From: Berghia stephanieae
Lineage: Eukaryota; Mollusca; Gastropoda; Nudibranchia; Aeolidiidae
Reading direction: 5' to 3'
Length of the DNA stretch: 64,000 nucleotides
Assembly (NCBI GenBank): GCA_034508935.3
Contig: CM067446.1
Coordinates: 57,881,424-57,945,423, forward strand
This document shows positions 34,836 to 50,220 of this stretch, piece after piece. Numbering within the stretch: position 1 is the stretch's first letter; the number at the start of each line of letters is the position of its first letter. The notes under the pieces were generated by a model. The model ran no database searches and was not told the origin of the DNA. It saw only the letters and a list, made by a program, of their open reading frames with translations. The translations under genes were made by a program, and so were the position numbers.

Positions 34836-35087
34836 TCAAAACCACATGACTTTCAGGCCTTAAAAGACTCCACTCATATACGCCAGGACTATGAACAACA
34901 CATAAAAGATAATATCCAGCAACATGTGTTTAACAAAAATAGTCCTGCAGAATCACCGAAGAATGATGATGTGAGTGAGTTAGAGAGAGTTGATAGGCTA
35001 ACCCCAATTATAACGAGACTTGGATGGTACAGTTTCAAGTCCTGTAGAAAACGGTAAGGGCTGCCTGAAGCCGGTAATCGTAAAATA
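34836..35087. other. Short unassigned stretch between LINE and inverted repeat
   Basis: It continues in sense with the LINE fragment (HDFQALKDS-like, then QDYEQHIKDNIQQHVFNKNS in another frame). It is probably more of the decayed element. Confidence 0.4.
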
Positions 35088-35693
35088 CTAACGAAAGAGT
35101 GAAAATGGAAAGTCTTCGTATGGGAACAAAACAGACAATGGACGCTTCGGGTACAAACCCTTCGTCAGCACAACGATACACAAATAAACGTGGAAAACAA
35201 ATAAAATATAATGAAAAATAACTTGTATCGTCTGTACTCAATGGTGGTTGCAGTATGAATGAAATGTTAGCGTGGCGAGGGTAGAAGATAGGGTGCCCCA
35301 GGGGGGTGATCTAATTGATAAGAAAAGGCCAGCGTCAGGGAACAGAACTTTCCAGAAAATAATTATCCCTGACGCTGACCTTTTCTTACACAAAGAAAAG
35401 GCCGCGTCAGGGAACAGAACTTTCCAGAAAATAATTATCCCTGACGCTGACCTTTTCTTATCAATTAGATCACCCCCCCTGGGGCACCCTATCTTCTACC
35501 CACGCCACGTTAACATTTCATTCATACTGCAACCACCATTGAGTACAGACGATACAAGTTATTTTTCATTATATTGTATTTGTTTTCCACGTTTATTTGT
35601 GTATTGCTGTGCTGACGAAGGGTTTGTACCCGAAACGTCCATTGTCTGTTTTGTTCCCATACGAAGCCTTTCCATTTTCACTCTTTCGTTAGT
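35088..35693. repeat. Nested inverted repeat with two internal hairpins
   Basis: Outer arms at about 35088-35325 and 35455-35693 are near-perfect reverse complements. At the centre, two tandem copies of a 70-base hairpin (GCGTCAGGGAACAGAACTTT ... CCTGACGCTGACC) lie at about 35318-35387 and 35394-35462. The arms carry the hammerhead-like motif annotated separately. The arrangement resembles the pseudo-LTR tangles of Penelope-like retroelements, but no such protein is visible nearby. Confidence 0.85.
35612..35639 (+). ncRNA. Hammerhead-ribozyme-like core motif
   Basis: It contains CTGACGA (fits CUGANGA), a short stem AGGG-TTTGTA-CCC and GAAACGTC (fits GAAA plus the cleavage triplet GUC). The same motif is mirrored on the minus strand at about 35141-35170 in the other arm. 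One unpaired A follows the CUGANGA box, so the fit is not perfect. Small hammerheads of this kind with minimal stem III are known from Penelope-like elements; activity is unproven. Confidence 0.45.
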
Positions 35694-35832
35694 AGTTTCA
35701 AGTTTCAAGTCCTGTGCGCACGAAATATCGCAAATTCCTCCTAAGTTAACATGTGTATCGACTACTATTTTGTGTTGTCGACTACTAGCCGTCTGCCCTC
35801 TTCTTTTTCCGAGTTCGTAATATTGTAAAAAA

Positions 35833-41856
<6,024 letters not shown>

Positions 41857-41904
41857 TTGACAGCCACCTTGAATTTTGTGGTTACTGACTTGCTATTTGT
41901 GCAC

Positions 41905-41917
41905 ATATTCTCTGAAG
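41905..41917 (+). promoter_or_regulatory. Candidate 3' splice or trans-splice acceptor before GEMIN6
   Basis: The sequence CATATTCTCTGAAG ends in AG directly before the GEMIN6 ATG. It could accept a 5' untranslated exon or a spliced leader. It is only a motif match. Confidence 0.3.
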
Positions 41918-42456
41918 ATGTCTTGTCATGAGATCTCAGATAGAGACCATCCAATTTTTTCTAAAGACCCTCTCCAATGGATGAAACTTGTGCACATGCA
42001 GGTCTGTGTTACAACGGAAGATGGTACCCAACATAAGGGTTGGGTGTATACTGTTGATCCTGTATCAGAAAGTGTTGTCTTAGTGGATAATCTCAACTCA
42101 GATTCATCAACTCTTTCTGTGCAAATTCTCATTGGAGCCTCTGTGTGCCAGATTGAATGTTTGTCAACAGCTTTAGTTGATGACAAAATAAGACAGTATT
42201 GTGATCATTTATTTCGTCCAACCTCAGACTCTTCATCCACTCTCAGCAAAGAAGATATTTTGAAAAGACGGTCTGACCTTAAGACATGGTTAGAGAAGCA
42301 TAGAATACCCGTCTCAGTTGGGGTCATGATGGACAGTGTTTGAGTGTATTGTCTGATGCTTTGATCATACAACCCCCATTCACAGAAGAGAATTGTCTTA
42401 GTACAAATGAGATAATTTTATCTAGAATACAGGATCTTGTTAAATCTATGCCCTAA
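41918..42456 (+). CDS. GEMIN6: GEMIN6, SMN-complex subunit, with one apparent frameshift
   Basis: Gemin6 pairs with Gemin7 through LSm folds in the SMN complex, which loads Sm cores onto snRNAs in the cytoplasm. From the ATG at 41918 the frame encodes an LSm-like domain (DPLQWMKLVHMQVCVTTEDG, then HKGWVYTVDPVSESVVLVDN) and a helical tail (ILKRRSDLKTWLEKHRIPVS). From memory, human Gemin6 has GPLEWQDYIYKEVRV, YKGWVLTTDPVSANIVLVN and LKKWLEKNHIPIT. After about 42320 the conserved C-terminus (PPFTEENCLSTNEIILSRIQ then DLVK, like human PPYGPENCSSSNEIILSRVQ) continues in another frame to TAA at 42454. The original frame meets TGA at 42341. The shift falls in or next to GGGG at 42320-42323 and equals one missing base: a sequencing or assembly error or a real C-terminal truncation. 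Read through, the protein would be about 179 aa. A polyadenylation signal follows at once. Confidence 0.93.
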
Positions 42457-42487
42457 GCATGGAGGTGTATACAAGGATGAATTATAT

Positions 42488-42493
42488 AATAAA
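42488..42493 (+). terminator. Polyadenylation signal AATAAA of GEMIN6
   Basis: AATAAA lies 32 bases after the TAA at 42454-42456 and is followed by T-rich sequence. No AATAAA lies between the MED9 stop and the GEMIN6 start. Confidence 0.7.
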
Positions 42494-42499
42494 TGTACT

Positions 42500-43489
42500 T
42501 CATATGTTTTAACTTTTGTCATGGTCAGAATTAGTTTTAAGTTGACACCGCTTAAGTCGATTTTCTATTCAGTTTATTTTTTACCCTGTCCCGTCCCAAG
42601 AGACATGAATATACATAGAAAAAATATTTTTTTCCTGTATTTTCATGTCTCTTTAAAGATTGTTCAGATGAGTCGATTTTCTCATCATTCAAAATTTTCA
42701 TCAATGTTAGGAACATATTTTCTGTATCTGTATCTGTGTGGTTGGCGCTGAAGAAACCAATGGTCTGGTTGTATTTCAGCGGCATCCTCATTGGGCGCGG
42801 GCCCATGTCATGCCCATTACAAACACATTCCTTGTTCCCTATCATCACAGAGGGAAGAAAAACTGCACCAAGAATTCTTACATTTACATTTTAGTTTAAA
42901 TCACTAGCTCTTCTAATTCTAAGTTCAAAGGGGTGTAGAATTGTAAAAAGAGATGCAGATGTAGAGGGTGGAAGGGAGATGCGATGGAGAGGCAATGCAT
43001 TGTGAGATAGACATGTACAAAGTACTTCATGGTGAAGTGGAAGATAATTGCTATATGTATTGGCAGGAGTTAGGATTAAGTGGAGCGGGAGGGCATCAGT
43101 AACTACAAGATATTGAATATACAGAGTTGGACTGGGGAAAATCATCCTCACTCCCCACCAAAAACTCTGGTGCCTTATCATGCGATATATCTCATTGCTT
43201 TCATCAAGAGAATATTGCTGACAAAACACATTTTAAGAAAAGTTTTGGACAGAAAAAAAATTTACTTTGAATATTGATTGATGAAAATAACCCATGGTTA
43301 ACTTGTAGAAAGCATCTTAAACTTGAGACTTCACAAGGAAGTTAGGATCATTTTAGTTGGTATCTGAAGCAAATTAAATGTTTTTTTTCAATAAAATTAA
43401 TAACAATGTGTTTTGTTAAGAGAATGGCAAAATAATGAGAGGGAGGGTGCATGTCTACTGGTCTGTTTTGTACACTATGGACAGTGAGC

Positions 43490-43520
<31 letters not shown>

Positions 43521-44025
43521 AATAAAGGAAAAGTGTTCCTTTGTGATGACAGAAAGGGAATTGTTTGGCACGCTTCAATAAGTCAAAGTCTAAGTTGAAT
43601 ATTTATATTCTTTCAACTTGTTAATACAAAAATTCTAGCTCTCTAGTGCCCCCCTCCCCCACCAAACATAAAACCCATGAGAGTACTGTGATGCCAGTGC
43701 CAGGCTTCTTTTTCCCTTTCCTTGAAAGGGAATAACTTAACGCGTGTTTTATTAGATAAGTCGATTTTTGGGTTATTTCCACTGGAGATTGACTTAAGCA
43801 GTGTCTACTGAATAATGTTTTTTCCAAATGTTTTAATTTTACCTTTTTTTTCTGTTCCATATATCCTTGTCTTATCATTAACAATTGATTGCTTTTCAAT
43901 GGCTTAAGTAGCATCCCTTTTATTAAGACCCAAAGCTTTAATTTTTGATAATACAGTAAAAATCGGTTAAACCAAAATTTTATTAACTGAAAAGGCTGCT
44001 AAACCAAGAAGAAATAAAAAATGTT
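42500..44025. other. No gene recognised; poly-G tract
   Basis: AT-rich DNA. A pure run of about 28 G lies at 43491-43518. Short open frames have no family resemblance. Confidence 0.4.
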
Positions 44026-44557
44026 GCTGGGTGGGGTTCCTGACCTCCCATAGTGGGCAGGAGGTTCTTACAACGTCTCTATCCCCCTATATCTGTTTTC
44101 CAACTTGCTTTCTGTCTTTGTCTTGGAATGCGATTACTTGGTTTTGTCCAGGCCCTGGCCGGATACCCTAGCTGGGAGGGAAACAGTCAAATGCATAGTT
44201 ATTGTTTTGGGAGATGATATTTTTTTGCCTTGTAAATCATCTCTCTGTTATGTATTACTGTATTATTATATTTGATATTTTGAATGTATAATGTAAGCAT
44301 TTGAGTGTATTCCTTTTTGTTGGATTTTGTGCTTATGTCCGGATGAGACTTATATGTGATCTCAAACTAAGTACATTGGTGGTATGCTCTTGGAATCTAC
44401 ATCTGATCCCTATTTGTTCTCAGTTCCCCTATGTCTTACTTTTTCTTGGGTGCTTTAATTGTTTTTACTCTCCAATATTCTTCCTTTTTACCGGCGCTGA
44501 TATGACCTAAATGTGTTACAAGCGCCGTAAACCCCTTAAAAACAAAACAAAACAAAC
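44026..44557 (+). mobile_element. SINE-like repeat with (AAAC)n tail
   Basis: It starts GCTGGGTGGGGTTCCTGACC and contains TCTGTCTTTGTCTTGGAATG. It ends GGCGCTGATATGACCTAAAT, then AAGCGCCGTAAA and an AAAACAAAAC tail. Other copies are at 46066, 46605 and 47487 (plus), and at 53440, 60935 and 61683 (minus). No long open frame. Confidence 0.8.
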
Positions 44558-44773
44558 ATCATGATATATATAGCCCTGGCAGGATGATATTTCATAGTGT
44601 TCGATGTTTTAGGCCAAGTCTAAAATAGAATAATAAAAAACAACGGCAGGTCGATTCATTTTTCTTTTTTTTTCAAAGAAATTGCAGAAAACTCTTATTT
44701 AGACAGTTTTGGACAAATTACTTTTTCCTACTTGCCACTTTTATTTTCCAGTTTCCTCTCCGCGGCGACCCCT

Positions 44774-44803
44774 CCCCCCCCCCCCCCCCCCCCCCCCCCC
44801 CCG
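44774..44803. repeat. Poly-C tract
   Basis: About 30 consecutive C after CGACCCCT. Confidence 0.95.
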
Positions 44804-44917
44804 CTGCATATGTCACCCAAGGGATGATTGTCAGGCAGTGACCAAACGTGTACCTTTCCTTTGTGAAGTTTATAGGAATTTAAATTGCAGGCCTTAAGAT
44901 TGTCCCAACTATCAGGA

Positions 44918-45075
44918 GCATCTGTGCTGTAATGGAAACACGCCTGACCGGTAATCAGAAGGTCTGAGGTTCAATCCCCAGTCGAGATGGTTTCGATTTT
45001 TTTCTTGTATTTTTCTTTCTTGCTTTGTCTGACACCTTTTCATGCACACTTGTTCAGATCTTTATCTTGCACCGG
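44918..45075 (+). mobile_element. tRNA-headed SINE, 5' part
   Basis: The A-box region GCTGTAATGGAAACACGC and B box AGGTTCAATCCCC match the head at 47862. The body breaks off after TGCACACTTGTTCAG. Confidence 0.7.
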
Positions 45076-45430
45076 TGCCTACTCCTTAGTTTCTCAATTT
45101 GATGTGACTACTCTCCTTATAATTAGAACAATCTGTGTTTTTTTTATTCACTGACCAGAGCTGAAATATGGTTTTGAGACATTATTCGGGCAGAAAATAG
45201 TTATATGAGTTAAGTTATAAATGTATGCTTTGTTCCATCCAATTAGTGCATATGATATGTCTCCTTTAAAAAAGAATTTTTAAAATCCAATGATCGAGGT
45301 TTTAATGAATTTACTTTTGAGAAATATCGATATTGTTGAGAATGTGTGTCAAATTTTTATTGTTGTGTCGTTAATAAAAAGAAAATGGTTTAAATTTATT
45401 TTGACTAGTGAGTATCATTTCTTATTATTC

Positions 45431-45923
45431 CTGACCCTGCGATATTTCAAAATTTAGCAATAAAAATGATGGATTTTGCAGAAGAAAATAAGTAAATTTT
45501 GCAAAAAAATTGCAGGTTTCTAAATATGTTGTATGACAACTAACTACATGATACATGCAACCCCATGTCATGTAATACAATATCCCCGCAGAATTACGCA
45601 ATTTCAAACTCAAAGTTATGGAACAAAAAAATTGCAAATTTTACCAGAAATTATGCTGATTTGGAAATAGGCACAAAGTTGGGGAAACATAATTACAATA
45701 AACTTTTTGCTGTCAATGAAATTGTTATAATAAAGAAGTAAAAAATTAGGATATGACATTTTATTTAACTTAAATAAAAGGTCATATCCGAATTTTTAAA
45801 AAAAGAATCAAAGAATGTCAAAAATTTGCAAAACGTGCAGATTTTGCAGTTGCAATGCAAATCAGAAAATTTTCCCTAATTTTCGGCCGCATGCTGTGCA
45901 AAAAAAACAAATTGCGGGGCCAG
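45431..45923. mobile_element. 493-bp MITE with iterated word TTTTGCA
   Basis: The left end CTGACCCTGCGATATTT is mirrored by the right end AAATTGCGGGGCCAG. TTATTC flanks both sides (45425-45430 and 45924-45929). The word TTTTGCA or TTGCAAA recurs many times at both ends. A hairpin centred near 45772 (GGATATGAC ... GTCATATCC) lies inside. Confidence 0.72.
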
Positions 45924-46065
45924 TTATTCATATACAATATATACCTCTTGGCTACAGGAGAAAGTCAACTCTTTCTTTCACCCAGGTGGGGTATTCTGAA
46001 CTCCCACGTTGGGCAGGTTACTTTCTTTCTTCTATTCCCTTGTATTTTTTTTCTGTCTTTGTCTT

Positions 46066-46590
46066 CTGGGTGGGGTTCCTGACCTCCCATAGTGGGCAGG
46101 GAGGTACTTGCGGTGTCTTCTATCCCCCTTTATCTGTTTTCCAATTGCTTTCTGTCTTTGTCTTGGAATGAGACTGCTTGGTTTTGTCCTGACCTTGGCC
46201 GGAGTCTTTGGCTCGGAGGGAAACAGTCGAATGTATAGTTATAGTTTTGGGAGATGATATTTTTTTCCTTGTAAATCATCTCTCTGTTACGTACTGTTGT
46301 TATTTTCATTTTTAACATATGATTTGTAACCATTTGAGTGTATTCCTCTTAGTTGGGACCTGTGCTTGTGTCCGGATGAGACTTTTAGGTGATCTCAAAC
46401 TAAGTACACTGAAGGTGTGTTCTTGGAATCTACATCTGTTCCCTATTCGAACCAATTCCCTTTGTCTGCCTTATTCTTGGATGCTTTAATTGTAATTCTA
46501 GAACTTTTTACTATCCCATTTTCTTCCTTTTTACTGGCGCTGATATGACCTAAATGTGTTGCAAGCGCCGTAAAAAAACCCTTAAAAAAT
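46066..46590 (+). mobile_element. SINE-like repeat with (AAAC)-type tail, copy 2
   Basis: Same landmarks as 44026-44557. A truncated head of another copy lies just before it (45985-46065, GGTGGGGTATTCTGAACTCC). Confidence 0.8.
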
Positions 46591-46604
46591 TTTTTTTTTT
46601 TTTA

Positions 46605-47340
46605 AATGTCTTTGTCTTGCAATGGGATTCCTGGAGTCCTTGGCTGGAACTGGAAGGGAAAGTCAAATGCATCGTTACAGTTTTGGGAGATGATATTTTG
46701 TTTCCTTGTAAATCATCACTCTACTGTTATATTTTGTTGTTTTGAATATATAAATAATATAATGATTTGTAAACATTTGAGTGTATTCCTCATGATAGGA
46801 TCTTGTGCTTGTGTCTGGATATGACTTGTAGGTGAGCTCAATATGTACATGTACACTGATAGTGATAGCATGCTTAGGAATCTACATCTATTCCCTATTT
46901 GAACCATTTCCCTTTACCTTACTTTTTCTTCTTCCTGCATGTCTGCAAACCACATGGGGTTTGTTGTCGCAGACTTTGATGTGCATGTTGGTGTTACTAC
47001 ATCCACAGCAGGCTGTTCCAAATTCTAATCGTTGATGGAAAAAACGATTACTCATGCATTGCATTCTTTGAGCGTGGCATTTGGAATCTGTGATCGTGTG
47101 CTCAGGTTTTTCCCACCATGTTGTTGCAGGTTCAAGATTGTGGGGACTTCATTCAACTTATGTATTGAATAGTACAAAAGCGTGGTTGCTTTAGCTTGCT
47201 TTATTTGTTCTACCCTATTTTTCTTTTGTGCTTTCAAGGGTAAATCTTGAATTTTTTTTATCCCCCATTTTCTTCCTTTTTACTGGTACTGAAATAACCT
47301 AAATGTGTCGCAAGCGCTGTAAAACCCTTACAAACAAAAA
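46605..47340 (+). mobile_element. SINE-like repeat, copy 3, interrupted
   Basis: It begins within the family at TGTCTTTGTCTTGCAATGGG and ends at CGCAAGCGCTGTAAAACCC with an AAACAAAAACAAAAC tail. About 300 bases of unrelated DNA (about 46955-47250) interrupt it. Confidence 0.7.
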
Positions 47341-47486
47341 CAAAACATTGGGCACTTATTGTGTCTTCTATCACCTATGTATATATACATCTGTTTTACC
47401 TTTCCTTGTTGCACCATCCTCTAAGGTGAGCCCTTTCAAAAAAAAATAAAATGGAGCAACTCAAAAGTCTTCGTCCTCGTCCTCTC

Positions 47487-47758
47487 GTGGTGTATTCCTC
47501 TTTGTTGGATTTTGTGCTTGTGTCCGGATGAGACATATGTGATCTCAAACTAAGTACATTGGTGGTATGCTCTTGGAATCTACATCTGATCCCTATTTGT
47601 TCCCAGTTCCCCTGTGTCTTACTTTCTCTTGGGTGCTTTATATTAATGTAATTCTAGAACTTTTTACTATCCCATTTTCTTCTTTTTTACTGGCGCTGAT
47701 ATAACCTAAATGTGTTGCAAGCGCCGTAAAACCCTTAAAAGCAAAAAAACAAACACAT
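47487..47758 (+). mobile_element. SINE-like repeat, copy 4, 5'-truncated
   Basis: It holds only the 3' half, from GTGTATTCCTCTTTGTTGG to GCGCCGTAAAACCC and an A/C-rich tail. Confidence 0.75.
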
Positions 47759-47861
47759 GTATTTATTTTTTTGATGCAACCTGGGGTTCACAGTGTAAAC
47801 CGTGTACCCTTGTGAAGAATAAAGGTGTAGTATTAAAATTGTTCCAACTATCAGAAGCCTC

Positions 47862-48352
47862 TGGTGTCACGGTAGCACGTCTGACCTGTAATCATAAGGT
47901 CTGAGGCTCAATCCCCAGTCTGGGTTGACATGTTTTGGGATGGGTTTTTTTCTAGTTTTGTCTGGCACCTTTCATACACACTTGTTTAGTCCCTTGTCAT
48001 AATTATAATGTCATCGCGGGTGGTTGGATGGGAGCATCACCCTTGAATCATATACCTATGATGTTCGCATGGGTGTACGATCCGATAGTGATGTCGTTTC
48101 TTCTTCTCTTTACTAGCCTATCCTGCTTCTTTGGTTTGTGATTGTATTTTTGACAGGGGATATTTTTTTTTCTGTAAATCTTCTGCCTGTTTGTTCTTGG
48201 TTATTTATAATTTAGCTTATATCTTTAGGTTATGATTTTGATTTACATTTGTACTATTTTTGTTAGATTGCTTGTTTTTTTGTTTCAGCGGTCTCTCATA
48301 TAACCTCATTTGTGTTGGAAGAGACCTAAAGCAATAAACAAACAAAATAATG
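47862..48352 (+). mobile_element. Full tRNA-headed SINE with (AAAC)n-type tail
   Basis: The head has CTCTGGTGTCACGGTAGCAC (A-box region) and AGGCTCAATCCCC (B box). The 3' end reads TCTCATATAACCTCATTTG then GGAAGAGACCTAAAGC and AATAAACAAACAAAAT. The 3' end recalls that of the headless repeats above, which suggests that they share a LINE partner. Confidence 0.7.
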
Positions 48353-48426
48353 TCATCCCTTAACCCTAACGTCTCATTGTGCATAGTTTGAGATCACCCA
48401 AGTCTCATCCTGAAATAAGCACAGGT

Positions 48427-48495
48427 CACCTGTCATCTGCATTTTTTGCCAAATTGGGACCTAAAATTTGCCAAAAAAACCCCCGAAATTTGCCA
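48427..48495 (-). mobile_element. End fragment of the GGCAAATTTT MITE
   Basis: ACCTGTCATCTGCATTTTTT and following GCCAAATTGGG, AAATTTGCC words are the reverse complement of the right end of 40980-41302. It joins directly to a segment (48500-48740) that is the reverse complement of 36890-37110. Confidence 0.75.
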
Positions 48496-48920
48496 TTTAT
48501 ATAAAAGCTAACACCAAACCCTGATCTTCATCATTCAAGCAATCTCTAATGATTACAAAATTATTGATTTATCGAGAAACTAAAACTTAATGACCGTTTT
48601 AAATTGCAGTTCTACTAAGGATATTGCTTTCGAAACACTCAAAATGACCTAAAGACCCCAAACATGTTGGTAGCATTGATGCTAGTGCTAGTGTCAGTGG
48701 AAAAAGTGCTCTAGTTGTGGTGGTGATGATGATGAAGCTCTGGTGGCGGTGGTGGTAGAAGTGATGTGGTGGTTGTGGCAGTGACGATGCTGTGTGGCGG
48801 GTTGAAGTGGCATGGTGTGGATGACAAGATTGGTGACTCCATACGGTTAAGTAAGTTGAGAAATTGAGTGTTTCAATCAAGATACTTGAAGTGAAGATAT
48901 TTTCTATGTATTAATGACAT

Positions 48921-49032
48921 TTCTCTCTTCTCTCTCTCTCTCTCTCTCTCTCCCCTCTCTCTCTTCTCTTCTTCTCTCTCTCCTCTCTTCCCCTCTTCTC
49001 TTCTCTCCTCCCTCTCTCTTCCTCTCTTCTCT

Positions 49033-49072
<40 letters not shown>

Positions 49073-49280
49073 CTCTTTCTTCTCTTCTTTCCTCTCTCTT
49101 CTTCTCTTCTCTTTCTCTTCTCTCTTCTCTTCCTTTTCTCTTCTTCTCTCTCCTCTTCTTCCTTCTCTTCCTCTCTCTTCTCTTCTCTCTCTCTCCTCTC
49201 TCTTCTCTCTCTCCTCTCTTTCTCTTCTTCCCCTTTCTTCTCCTCTCCTCTCCTCTCTCTTTCTCTCTCTTTTCTCTTGT
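48921..49280. repeat. Long polypyrimidine tract
   Basis: About 360 bases of almost pure C/T (CTCTTCT, TCCTCTCT and similar) with no fixed unit. Charged Arg/Glu/Lys open frames here are repeat shadows. Confidence 0.93.
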
Positions 49281-49332
49281 TTTGTTTGTTTCTTTTGCTA
49301 TGTACAATACTACTTTATTACATCTCAATACT

Positions 49333-50135
49333 TAGAGACGCAACTTAAATTTGGCTAAGGATTTTCAACATCATAGTAGAATTTCAATGCGAAAGAGAAT
49401 TTTCACATTTATCATAAACAATGATTATGGTCTTCTGCATTCGTATTTACATATTTGTACTAGTTCTCTTCCAATTGATAACTCATTGGCTTCATATATC
49501 TATGCTATTAACTCATTGTCCCATCTCAATCCTGCAAGTTTTCTCCTTTATTTATGTAATTATAGCGCCAAATCTTATAATGCGTATGTATTTAGTAATC
49601 TGGTGATAGGGTGAGGCATGATTGTGTGTGTTGATGTATGTTGTAAGTAGTTATATGGTAACGAAACTTGTATGATGTAGTTGTGATAGTGTGATGTTGT
49701 TGTTGTAGTAGTTGTGTGTAGTGGTGGGTTGTGTTGTAGGTAGTGTGTTGTTAGTGGTAGTGATGATGATGTGATAGTGGTTGTAGTAGTAGTGGTAGTG
49801 ATGACGGTTGTAGTAGTTGTGGTCATGATGATGTAGTGGTGGTGGTTGTAGTAGTGGTAGTGGTGATAATGAGGTGGTGGTGGTGCTTGTTGTAGTAGTG
49901 GTAGTGATGATGATGTGGAGGTGGTGGTTATAGTAGTAGTATTGGTGATGTAGTGGTGGTGGTTGTGGTAGTAGTGGTAGTGATGATGATGTGGTTGTGG
50001 TGGTTGTAGTAGTATTGGTAGTGATGATGATGTGGTAGTGGTGGTTGTAGCAGCGGCGTAGCTTGGTCATTTAGGAGCATGGGGCTGGATTTGAGATATG
50101 TTGTCGCATGAATGAATATTATCTTTTAGTTATGG

Positions 50136-50220
<85 letters not shown>

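Noticed and set aside
48873-49348. Arg/Glu-rich and Ser/Leu-rich open frames
   Set aside because: They are shadows of a polypyrimidine tract.
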